The notes below the pieces were generated by a model, which worked only from the letters and a program-made list of their open reading frames with translations, had not been told where the DNA came from and made no database searches. A stretch of 64,000 nucleotides of DNA from Wolfiporia cocos (taxonomy: Eukaryota; Basidiomycota; Agaricomycetes; Polyporales; Phaeolaceae). The stretch spans positions 62,001 through 126,000 of the forward strand of contig JACCLO010000011.1 of NCBI GenBank assembly GCA_029448655.1, read 5' to 3'. Positions 31,175 to 40,502 of the stretch are shown piece after piece. The position numbers and the translations under genes are program-made. Within the stretch, counting starts at the first letter, position 1. Each line of letters opens with the position of its first letter.

Positions 31175-32744
31175 GAACACCACAAGGTGGATGGGTCCAT
31201 ACATGGGCCAATAATCGATGCCGCCGTACAACGAAGTGCGGCCATCTCCCACGACACCACCGACACCCTCGGTCGAATGGTGCACGCCCGCCTGGAGCGG
31301 ATCCACGGCAGAATTGACTCCCTGGTTGGGCAATCCAGGGCGATCGAACAAAAAGCCCAAGACGAACTACACGAAGCGGTCAATTCGGTCCGTAACGAGG
31401 TGCTGTCCACTCTGGTGGACCTTGGCAAGGAACTCCGACAGGAATACACCGCCAAGTTCACCACGCTGGAAAAAGAGCTCCGGAAGGACTACCGGTCTCG
31501 GCTCGACGACCTCGAGGATGCGTTCGCCGAGCGCATGGAGAAGGTTGACGAGGAACTTCGGAGGATTCGCAAGAATCCCTCCGTCCCCAACCCTCCCGGC
31601 GTCCGCACGCCTCCGGAAGAACCGGCACCGGCCCCCGGTAATGCTCAAGCCCGTGCAGCCGAGGCCGCTGCCGCCGCACAAGCCGCAGCCGCTGCTGCAG
31701 CAGCCGTCGCCCCGCAGATTCCAGGTCTGCCTCAAAACCTGAAAATCCCCCCTCCCCCCGAATTCTCCGGGTCATCTGGAAAGGTGACCGCACAAGAATG
31801 GGTGGAGAAGATGGGCCTGTACTTCGGTACGCTCAGGGTCTATGACGACCATGACCGTATCACCACGGCCCTCTTCCGCGTCACAGGGGACGCATACAAA
31901 TTTTTCTCGCCTCTCATCAAGAAGGCAGGAAACGGTGAACCTCTCGGCACCTGGGAGGACTTCACCAAATCCGTAATGGTGCAATATGGGAAAATGACGG
32001 ATAAGGAGATAGCCAAGAAGGAAATTCGCGGCTACTACGGCACGAAGGGCAAGGAACTGGCAGAATCGAACTACTTCAATTACTGCGAACGGTTCCGCAC
32101 CCTCGGCCGCCTCTCCGAAACCGCCAATGAGACTCTGGTGTGGGAGTTCACCGAGACTCTCCCAGAAAAGGTTAAGGACACCTTAAACGTCCTCGGCAAG
32201 ACCCCGTTCTTCAAGGCCCCAACCGACATTGAGCCCCTCATCGACTTCGCCCTGGAAATGTACCAAACGTCATATCCAGACAAGATCAAGGGCTCGATCT
32301 TCGAGAAGGCCGGCAAGAAGGACTCGGCACCTGCCGAAAAGAAGGAGACGTCCTCCGCTTCTGCAAAGAAGTCGGAGAAAAAGAAGGATAAGGGAAAGGC
32401 GCCCGCCAAAGCCCCCGCCGACACTGCCAACGCCGTCTGCACGTACTGCAAGCAGACGGGACACTATTTCAACAAGTGTCCTAAGCTTGCCGCGGACAAG
32501 GCCACGGGAACGTTCGTGCCTGCCGCTCAGCGGGCCGAGCAACAAAGGGCGAAGGATGCAGCTGCCGCGTCTGGAAAGACCACGGCTGCTCCTTCGGGTA
32601 GTGGAAAGGGACAGGCTTCTGGCAAGAAGCCGTACTCGGCGCCCCCCGCGGATGGCAAGATGTATCGTGCCCGAACGATCTGGGAAGAAGTGACGGCTGA
32701 CTCAAGCTCAGCAGGACCCTCGGCCCCCGCCACCACAGTCGCCA

Positions 32745-35700
32745 ATGTCGGGACCATCTCGGTTCCCCTCGCCCCAACCACACGTCTCGAAGACGTTCTG
32801 TGAAGAACCCACCAGCCCCGCAGCGGCTGGGAGGGTACAGCGCCCCGAAGAAGCGCACCTCTACGAAGAGGCTTCACAGAGACCCCTTATCTTGTGGGAA
32901 GATAAGGCGGTCGTACGTCACCCGGTATCCCATCTCGGAATATTCGGCAGCTCGGCAATGGACTTTGCCCGGAGGACTCGGACACTAGCTACACGTGCCC
33001 CTCCTGTACAATACTTTTATCCTGACCCGCTCGCGCTGAAGTTTTTCACTTTGTATAATGTACATGGAAACGATTCTCGAGACGACAATAAATCGTTCTC
33101 TATCGAAGTGGAACTGTGGGTATATGGAAAGAAAGTCAACGCCATGGCATTAATCGACACCGGTGCATCAATAAGCGTCATCGATAAGAAACTCGTCCAT
33201 GAGGAGAAATTAGTCACTCAGAAACTACCTTCACCTCTTGAGATTCGTAACGCCGACGGTACCTCTAATACCGCCGGTAATATCAATATGGCAATAAAAG
33301 CTTATATGGTGCACAAGGAACACAAGTCCACTGAATTCTTGTACGTAATGGACGTACAGAATGCGGATGTGATCCTCGGATATGACTGGTTCCTGAAACA
33401 CAACCCGGACTTCAATTGGCCGGAAGGAACCTTCACATATCGGTGTACGGAAAAATGCAAACATGGCAAACGGGTTTCGATTTCCGAGGAAGAAGACGAA
33501 ATCGAACCCCGCAACATCTATCAAATCATCAACGACTTTCCAATAGATTTTCTCGGCTTAGAGGAGCCTGAGAATCCCTTTGTCGCTTGGGTGAACACCC
33601 TTGACGAAGGAACGGAACTCCTTATCGATGCCATTCAGTCGATAACGGAGAAGTCGGACAATGAATTCCTGACAGATGCGGATCTCCAGAAATGGAAATC
33701 CTTGGTTCCGGAGGAATACCAGGAGTTTGGTCCCACGGTATTTTCTCAACGCGCATCCGAAAGGATGCCCGAACGGAAACCATACGACCACGCCATCGAC
33801 TTCCCCGATGACGCGGTACTACCGCCCCCGAGTAAGGCATACAAGATGTCTCCTCAGGAAGCGAACTCGCTAGATCAGTGGATTCAGGAAGAGTTACGGA
33901 AGGGCTACATCCGACACTCGAAATCCCCGATCGCGAGCCCGGTCTTCTTCGTCCCTAAAAAAGACGGCGGAGCCCGAATGGTAGTCGATTACCGAAAAGT
34001 AAACGACTTGACCATTAAAAACAGGTACCCTCTCCCACGCATAGACGAGCTTATCGATAAGCTTAGCCAGGCTTCGATATTTACGAAGCTCGACTTGCGT
34101 TGGGGTTACAACAACGTAAGAATCAAGGAGGGAGATGAATGGAAGACCGCATTCATTACGCCTAACGGCCTTTACGAAGCTGTAGTCATGTACTTCGGTT
34201 TTTGTAATGCACCCAGCACGTTCCAACACATGATGAACGATATCCTAGGTGACCTTATCAGAGAAGGAAAGGTCATTGTCTACCTAGACGACATCCTTGT
34301 GTTCGGAAACGACCTGTTGGAACACCGTCGTATTGTCAAGCAAGTATTGCAAATCTTGCAAGACAACGACTTGTTCGCGAAGCCTGAAAAGTGCTTCTTC
34401 GAACAAAGCAGTATTGAATACCTGGGAATGATCATCTCCAAAGGAAAAGTCGAAATGGACCCTAAGAAGGTAGCCGGCGTTATGGACTGGCCTACACCTG
34501 CCAAGGTGAAGGACGTCCAGGCCTTTGTTGGCCTTGCCAACTACTACCGTCGGTTCATTAAAGACTTCTCCAAAGTGGTTAAGCCGTTAACCGAACTGTC
34601 CAAGAAAAACACGCAATGGAACTGGGGACCCGAACAAGCGGAAGCCTTCCAAACTCTCAAGGAAGCTTTCACATCGGCTCCAATACTCCGGATCCCAGAT
34701 CAGGAGTCCCCGTTCCGCGTGGAAGCGGATTCTTCCGATTACGCAACTGGTGCAGTGCTATCACAATACTCTTCGGAGGATAAGCTCTGGCACCCGGTAG
34801 CCTTTTACTCGAAATCTCTATCAGCACCCGAAAGGAACTATGAGATTTACAATAAGGAGTTGCTCGCAATCATCCGCGCTCTAGAGGAATGGAGACATTA
34901 CCTCGAAGGACACCCGCATAAATTTGAAGTATGGTCGGATCATCTCAATCTGACATATTTCAAATCGGCACAACGGCTAACCCGGAGACAGGCACGTTGG
35001 AGTCTTTACCTGACAAGGTTCAACTTCACCATGTGCCACAAACCCGGTAAAACAATGCTCACGGCTGATCCTCTGTCACGGAGGCCAGACCATGAAGAGG
35101 GGGTGGAACTCGATAATCGCGATCAAATTTTGCTGAAACCGGAATACTTTACGGTTAGGGCGCTAGAAGCGTCACAGCAGGAGATACAATCAGGCGACGA
35201 GGACCTTCTCAGACAAATCCGACAAGCCCTCATGGACGATCAGATTACCAAAGATTACCAGGAACTACTGAAAAGTGGTCCCAAGGAATTCGGTAAAGAT
35301 CTCCAGGAATGGAACATGGAGGCCGGATTACTCCTCAGACGAGGAAAAGTGTACGTTCCAAAAGAGCCTAAGGAATTGCGCACGAAGATTCTGGAGTTAC
35401 ATCATGACCATGTGACTGCCGGACACTTCGGACGATGGAAGACCTATGAACTTCTATCACGTAATTACTGGTGGCCTGGAATGACCACGATGGTAAAGCA
35501 ATACGTGGAAGGTTGTGACACATGTCAACGCATGAAGAACCACAACCAGACCCCGTACGGACCCCTGCAACCGCTCCCAGTTCCGGAAGCACCTTGGGAC
35601 ACCGTCACAATTGACCTTATCGTCCACCTACCACCCAGCGGCGAATTGAAACAATTCAATGCTATTATGGTAATAGTGGACCGGCTTACCAAACGAGCAC

Positions 35701-37280
35701 ACTTCATTCCCACGTCAGACAAGATAACGGCAAAAGAATTAGCGAACCTCCTGTACCTTCGGATTTATCCGAACCACGGACTTCCGAAACAAATCATTTC
35801 GGATAGAGGCCCGCAATTCGCAGCCGCCTTATTCAAGGGATGGTGTGAGCAATTGGGAATCCAACGGTCAATGACAACCGCCTATCACCCGCAAGCGGAT
35901 GGCCAGACGGAGAGAGTTAACCAGATCCTAGAACAATATCTTAGATGTTACATCGATGTTATTCAAAAGGATAACTGGTCATGGTTTCTCCCAACGGCTG
36001 AATTCGCGTACAACAACGCGGCTAGTGAGACAACAAAGAATAGCCCATTCTTTGTCGAACTAGGAAGGCACCCTAATGCAGGACCTACGAATTTACGTCC
36101 AACACCATACACGGACCTAAATGTCATTGCTTACGAAAGGTGGTCGGCACAAGAACAAGCTAAGGCAGCAATGAAATTGGCTGCTGAACGCTGGTCTTGG
36201 TACTACGATCAACATAAGCGCTCGGTGCCGTTTAAAGTCGGCGACAAAGTTCTCGTTGACGCCCGTAGCTGGCAAGACTCCGAAAGAAGTCTTAGTCCAC
36301 GCTATTTGGGACCATTTAGGATAATTGAACAATTATCTCCGGTCACCTTTAGGGTACACATGGACGAGCAATACAGGGCTTACCACCCAGTATTCCACGC
36401 TTCCAAGTTGGTCATGTACAAGGACCCGGTGCATCAGAAAAAACCAGAGCCTCAACCAGAAATGGTCGACGGCGAGGAGTTATGGGAAGTCAAGAAGATC
36501 TTAGATCATCGTCTCCGTGCAGGAAGAGTTGAATACAGAATCCGATGGAAAGGGTTCGGTATCAATGACGACTCCTGGGTACGCGAAGCCGATCTCGACA
36601 CGGCATACGACATTCTGCAGGAATACAAGGCTTCACATGCCATTCCAATGCAGGATGTCCCCCTCAGGCGATCAGCTAGAAGGAAAGAAGCAGTTCATGT
36701 CTTCGACCCTGACAGCGATGACTGGGAAGCCGACGAATGCACGTGGCCAGACGACTGGCCGCAGTATCGTGAAAAATTTGCGAAGGATCCTAAGCAGCGC
36801 ATGGTTAGACAACCCGACGGGGGATGGATGTCAGCAGACATTAACCAAAACGCGGACTTGAAAATCGTAGTCGGTGAAGGCGGCCGAATGCCGGAAAAGG
36901 GAACCAAGGACTCGGTTGGGTTTGACCTGTACACTGCAACAAGCGACGTTCTGCCAGCTCACGGGCAGACAGAATACAATACCAAACTGAAAATCCAGGT
37001 ACCTTTCGGCACTTACGGACGTATCGCCCCCCGCTCCAGTCTTGCCCGAAAAGGCATAGACGTAATGGGTGGCGTTATCGACCACGATTATCAAGGCGAA
37101 GTAATCATCATTCTCCGGAATCACTCCGATATATCTATCGATATTCGGGCCGGTGATAAGATTGCTCAGCTCATCTGCGAAGTTGCTAAGGACCCGCACA
37201 TTACGCTACACGGAAAATCTTACTTTGAAAAGATTAAATCCAAGCGCGGTACTGGTGGATTCGGCTCCACAGGAAAGTAA
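32745..37280 (+). CDS. A2 pol: protease, RT, RNase H, integrase, chromodomain, dUTPase
   Basis: 1511 codons from the first Met, no internal stop. Approximate residue positions: protease ALIDTGAS (134); RT with YLDD (511); RNase H VEADSSDYATG (659); integrase zinc domain HHDHVTAGHFGRW...CDTCQRM (885-925); D, D, E (TIDLIVHLP 954, SDRGPQF 1018, DGQTERVN 1052); GPY/F module RYLGPFRII (1185); chromodomain LWEVKKILDH...RIRWKGF (1245-1300); dUTPase (1382-1511) with GFDLYTA, APRSSLARKG, GGVIDHDYQGE, KIAQLI and GGFGSTGK. The frame starts 59 bases before the gag stop in the +1 frame. Either a +1 shift or separate initiation would be needed. One dUTPase change (ATSDVL for ATGDVL) differs from the other copies. 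Confidence 0.94.
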   Translation: MSGPSRFPSPQPHVSKTFCEEPTSPAAAGRVQRPEEAHLYEEASQRPLILWEDKAVVRHPVSHLGIFGSSAMDFARRTRTLATRAPPVQYFYPDPLALKFFTLYNVHGNDSRDDNKSFSIEVELWVYGKKVNAMALIDTGASISVIDKKLVHEEKLVTQKLPSPLEIRNADGTSNTAGNINMAIKAYMVHKEHKSTEFLYVMDVQNADVILGYDWFLKHNPDFNWPEGTFTYRCTEKCKHGKRVSISEEEDEIEPRNIYQIINDFPIDFLGLEEPENPFVAWVNTLDEGTELLIDAIQSITEKSDNEFLTDADLQKWKSLVPEEYQEFGPTVFSQRASERMPERKPYDHAIDFPDDAVLPPPSKAYKMSPQEANSLDQWIQEELRKGYIRHSKSPIASPVFFVPKKDGGARMVVDYRKVNDLTIKNRYPLPRIDELIDKLSQASIFTKLDLRWGYNNVRIKEGDEWKTAFITPNGLYEAVVMYFGFCNAPSTFQHMMNDILGDLIREGKVIVYLDDILVFGNDLLEHRRIVKQVLQILQDNDLFAKPEKCFFEQSSIEYLGMIISKGKVEMDPKKVAGVMDWPTPAKVKDVQAFVGLANYYRRFIKDFSKVVKPLTELSKKNTQWNWGPEQAEAFQTLKEAFTSAPILRIPDQESPFRVEADSSDYATGAVLSQYSSEDKLWHPVAFYSKSLSAPERNYEIYNKELLAIIRALEEWRHYLEGHPHKFEVWSDHLNLTYFKSAQRLTRRQARWSLYLTRFNFTMCHKPGKTMLTADPLSRRPDHEEGVELDNRDQILLKPEYFTVRALEASQQEIQSGDEDLLRQIRQALMDDQITKDYQELLKSGPKEFGKDLQEWNMEAGLLLRRGKVYVPKEPKELRTKILELHHDHVTAGHFGRWKTYELLSRNYWWPGMTTMVKQYVEGCDTCQRMKNHNQTPYGPLQPLPVPEAPWDTVTIDLIVHLPPSGELKQFNAIMVIVDRLTKRAHFIPTSDKITAKELANLLYLRIYPNHGLPKQIISDRGPQFAAALFKGWCEQLGIQRSMTTAYHPQADGQTERVNQILEQYLRCYIDVIQKDNWSWFLPTAEFAYNNAASETTKNSPFFVELGRHPNAGPTNLRPTPYTDLNVIAYERWSAQEQAKAAMKLAAERWSWYYDQHKRSVPFKVGDKVLVDARSWQDSERSLSPRYLGPFRIIEQLSPVTFRVHMDEQYRAYHPVFHASKLVMYKDPVHQKKPEPQPEMVDGEELWEVKKILDHRLRAGRVEYRIRWKGFGINDDSWVREADLDTAYDILQEYKASHAIPMQDVPLRRSARRKEAVHVFDPDSDDWEADECTWPDDWPQYREKFAKDPKQRMVRQPDGGWMSADINQNADLKIVVGEGGRMPEKGTKDSVGFDLYTATSDVLPAHGQTEYNTKLKIQVPFGTYGRIAPRSSLARKGIDVMGGVIDHDYQGEVIIILRNHSDISIDIRAGDKIAQLICEVAKDPHITLHGKSYFEKIKSKRGTGGFGSTGK
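35093..35104 (+). promoter_or_regulatory. A internal polypurine tract candidate
   Basis: TGAAGAGGGGGT is identical to the 3' polypurine tract at 37306-37317. It lies between the RNase H and integrase coding regions. Confidence 0.5.
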
Positions 37281-37305
37281 TCGTTCCATTAGGGACAATG
37301 AAACC

Positions 37306-37317
37306 TGAAGAGGGGGT
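37306..37317 (+). promoter_or_regulatory. A 3' polypurine tract
   Basis: TGAAGAGGGGGT followed by aa and the LTR start TGTCA: the expected plus-strand primer site. Confidence 0.85.
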
Positions 37318-37319
37318 AA

Positions 37320-38016
37320 TGTCACAGATTTGGGACATGCCACTATTTTTCCCGTATTTTTACCTATTTATCTGGTATTTCTACGACCTTGTAGACATTT
37401 ACGCTGCTAAGCGCCCGTCTACACGTACACGCAACCAAACAACACGTACACAACGCGGTATACGTCCACTTGTCATAACAACACGTACATAACACGTTCG
37501 TACGCGTCAATGACTCAGCGGACTAACCCCCGGTGTCACGCGCCTTACTCATATCCCGATACCGGGCTATGTCAGTACAATTGGATAAGCGGCCCGCTCG
37601 TTATCACATGCCAATGCTTTTAGTATTACTCATATCCCGATACCGGTATATAGTTATCATGTGCATGGCTTACTAACGTAGCAACGCCACTTCCACAACA
37701 TGGACCTACGGTCCAAACACTGTTTCTTACTGGTGCGGCCATTACCGGCGCACATGGTCTACTGTAGTTTACGACTTAGCTGTATTAGTTATGTCTGCGC
37801 ACAGACCGCCCTCATGTTTGGCTCCCTTACTGGTAACCAAACAACGCATGTATATAAGTAAGGCTATCGCTACGATAAGCCTTAGATTTGTTCTCTGCAT
37901 TCGCACAGTTACATATCATCTCTGCTTGCGCCCACTAGCCTCCTCACCAACCTTCTGCAACTCCTTCAAGTCGCCTATAAGGTTATAGTGTGAGTCCCAC
38001 AGTCTAGTCTGTGTCA
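37320..38016 (+). repeat. A2 3' LTR (697 bp)
   Basis: TGTCACAGATTTGGG...AGTCTAGTCTGTGTCA. It is closer to the A4 LTR (697 bp) than to the A2 5' LTR (699 bp). The right flank ctcgg does not match the left flank of A2. Confidence 0.92.
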
Positions 38017-38085
38017 CTCGGCCCGGCTTAAGTCGGCTCGGCCAGGCTCGGCTCACGGCTTTGAGCCGTGCTTTGCGCATCACTA
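38017..38085 (+). mobile_element. End of a hAT-like element, truncated by A2
   Basis: GC-rich ggcccggctt...gagccgtg stretch ending ...gcgcatcacta, the same terminus as the element at 38209-38851 (gcacatcacta). Only this end is present; the other end should lie beyond the partner A LTR. Confidence 0.55.
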
Positions 38086-38208
38086 ACCTCACCTGAGGCC
38101 CTTGCTATTGTGAGGACCTCAAAATAGTGGTCCCTTGGGCGGTTGGTGGAGCAGGGGCGCTGCTCTAGGGTACCGGTTCCAGAAATGCAGCTCATAGAAT
38201 ATATTAAT

Positions 38209-38851
38209 TAGTGATGTGCCAGGCCCGGCTTTGGGCCATAGGCCGGGCCGGGCCAAGCCCTACTTGGGCCGAGCCAGCTCGGGCCCTACACCACGGCCTG
38301 AGATGGCCCAGGGCCCGGCTTGTGTCTCAAGCCAGGCCAGGCCAAGCCGTGAGCCCCGGGCCTGAAAGCTCTAACGGATAAAATGTCTAGTAACTATGAT
38401 ATGAGGATATATATAGTAGCAGTATGCCATATTCCAATGAAGTATGTCTATATTTTCAAATTCAAGCAAGAGGATAGTCCCATGGATTGAATATTTGGTG
38501 CTGAAGCCTGTCGCTCACTTTTGGGCGCCTATACGATGCCCCATTTGGAAGGCGCGCCACAGAGCACCGTGCCGGTGAAATGATGATTTCACACTATAAT
38601 TACTGAAGATACTGGAGCTTGGCTTTGTCAGAAGATAGTTGGGGAAGGTATGTTATGAGTTTGTGTGGTGTTTGTGTGGCTACAGTGATGATCACCCTCA
38701 CAGTGCCAGGGCCCGGGCAAGCCCCAGGCCGGGCCGGGCCAAGCCCTGGGCCGTCAATGGGGGCCCGGCCTGAGGTTTTGAAAAGCCAAGGCCATCCAAA
38801 GCCGGGCCAAAGCCGGGGCTTTTGAGCCGGGCTGGGCCTGGCACATCACTA
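38209..38851. mobile_element. Non-autonomous hAT-like element (643 bp)
   Basis: Terminal inverted repeats tagtgatgtgccaggcccgg (start) and the imperfect reverse complement ending gggcctggcacatcacta. Flanks atattaat (38201-38208) and atatttat (38852-38859) are an 8-bp TSD with one mismatch, as expected for hAT. The inner sequence has subterminal ggcccgggcc-type repeats and no transposase. Confidence 0.78.
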
Positions 38852-38859
38852 ATATTTAT

Positions 38860-39259
38860 ACATATAGTACAGTGCCAATAAAAGTTCAATTTTATTCATG
38901 TCAGTAGAGCCGGCTAGTAACAGAAGGGGCTATGAAAGATCCACCACAGAGCAGTAGTCTCTGACCTCCACTCCTGCCTGTGGCGCCCACGGCGGCGACC
39001 TCTTAGTATCAGCATGAACATCCACTGTGGATGGGGTGTGGACACCACGCGCTGCCACCACGGCGAGCGTGTCCCACATGTGGTGCTCACTATCACTGTA
39101 CACAGCACATCAGCTATGAGTTACTACAAGCAGGAAGGAAAAGAAGTGACTCACATGAGTGCAGTCACGATGTCTGCCATGAACGACGGAGTGGAGGAGG
39201 CCTGGCCACCAGACATGCACCACATCTGCAATAAACAGAGGTGTGGGAAGGGACTCAGA
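38860..39259. other. Unassigned sequence
   Basis: No recognisable feature. The composition differs from the retrotransposons around it (CACCAC/TGTGG-rich). A 130-codon frame beginning at 39014 runs into the LTR at 39260 and has no known motif. It may be old host DNA or another transposon. Confidence 0.4.
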
Positions 39260-39803
39260 TGTTACGGTCCGCACAATTTCGTATATCTTTGGCACCTCAC
39301 TGGAGAAGAGGACTTAGCGTTCAACCGCATTAGCACGCGCTTATTTCCAAGGTTCCCTGTTCAACCAGCGACCCTCGTTTCATGTACAACAGCCCTATGC
39401 CCATAGTCTCGTAGTGTATCAGGTTCTAGGTGATATCTGTTGTATAACCACAGAGCTTCTACGTTTAAGCCACTGTTGCATTCAACCGCAGCGTTTCAGC
39501 TTGGTTATTGTAGCATACTAGCCTTATGGACTTAGTGGTAGCAGTACCAAGGACACTATGACCTCAATTACAGAATTGTAGTATAAAAACCCTGCTGTAA
39601 ATACTGGTTGAGTTCCTCAGCTCGACCTTGTTGAATTACAAGGATCTTATACTTGTTCTCAAAGGCTTAAGCAATTAAGCCTGCAGCTAGGTATATCAAC
39701 GCTTGACTCTGCTGAGTCCGACGAGTAGTGCGCTACTCAATACGCTGAGTAACTCAACTTAGTTATTGCTTATTTCGGCCGAACGGATATTCGATCCGTA
39801 ACA
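39260..39803 (+). repeat. Divergent E-type solo LTR (544 bp)
   Basis: TGTTACGGTCCGCAC...TCGATCCGTAACA. It retains gtataaaaac followed about 35 nt later by cagctcgaccttgttg, as in the E LTR. Palindrome GGTTGAG/CTCGACC at 39606-39612 and 39621-39627. Flanks tcaga and tcagg form an imperfect TSD. Confidence 0.72.
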
Positions 39804-40029
39804 TCAGGTGCAGGGAAGTGCATATATGGTGACTTGAGGGTTGGTGGCGCTGCCTGTGTGCTGCCTGCTGTGGCTGAGAGAGCGAGGTGAGACAGGTGTG
39901 CCAGGGAGAGGAGGGTGTGTGCAGCAAAGGTGCTGGTTTAGCATGAATGTAATAGGCGTCAGCAAAGGCCCAGCAAGCTGAGCTACATGCTCACCAGGAG
40001 GAGTGGGCAGAGTGGCTCAGTGGTGAGTA
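39804..40029. other. Unassigned sequence
   Basis: Continues the TG/GC-rich sequence seen left of the 39260 LTR. No gene or repeat recognised. It ends at the truncated E LTR. Confidence 0.35.
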
Positions 40030-40502
40030 GCTTAGTCGTTCGGCTGCTCGAGTGAGACATACGGAGCATAGTTTTCTATGTTGGAGAACGAGTATAAGAC
40101 TTCTTGTTTGTACAACAAGGTCAAGCTGAAGAGCCTCGAGGGTAAGTACATGAGTTTATATACTACGTCACGTTTCAGGGGTCAGGCCTGTCCCAGATGT
40201 CACCGATACTATCTACGCTATAGTACCAAACGTTTGATAAGTATGTAGTGATATATCCGAAACGTTAGATAGGAATGAAGATGGCGGTTGAACGCCATAT
40301 ATCAGCTAACAAATGATAAACACGAAACGGGGACAGAGTTGAATCTGTCAAAGGTGAAACGCGCCCCACATGCTAGTACAACTGGGGATGCGCCCAGTAC
40401 AGTCATGAGTAGCCAGGGGGTTGGTTGTGCAACAAGTCCCTGTATCGTATTCGCTCGGTGGTGAATTCCGTTTGTACTTCAAAAATTAAAATAACCGTAA
40501 CA
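40030..40502 (-). repeat. E-type LTR, truncated
   Basis: Matches about the last two thirds (plus coordinates) of the inverted E LTR at 41880-42587, ending aaaataaccgtaaca. The left end is lost. It interrupts the dUTPase of H; right flank gatac. Confidence 0.75.

Larger units (their letters stand above)
27559..32803 (+). pseudogene. A2 gag, interrupted by the I array
   Basis: The N-terminal part is 27559-27926. The frame resumes at 31175 after one TSD copy and ends at TGA 32801-32803, as in the uninterrupted A3 gag. In order: acidic Glu-rich stretch (about residues 40-52), coiled-coil region, Ala-rich linker, capsid-like core (EWVEKMGLYFGTL...YGKMTDKEIAKKEIRGYYGTKG...LPEKVKDTL) and a standard CCHC knuckle CTYCKQTGHYFNKC near 32440. 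CTAAC (27532-27536) followed by aaacag (ends 27551) just before the ATG resembles a branch point and 3' splice site. The last 59 bases overlap pol, which is in the +1 frame. Confidence 0.88.
24770..38016 (+). mobile_element. A2: family A element with nested I array
   Basis: 5' LTR, leader, ORF1, gag split by the I array (27927-31174), intact pol, polypurine tract and 3' LTR. Its two outer flanks differ (tcatg left, ctcgg right), so this copy is not a simple insertion. Its left flank pairs with the right-hand flank of A3 (catga at 46714-46718). A2 is best read as half of one insertion joined to half of another by inversion. Confidence 0.9.

Noticed and set aside
39014..39406. 130-codon ORF as a host gene
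   Set aside because: It runs across the boundary of the LTR at 39260, so the frame is a chance product of an insertion.
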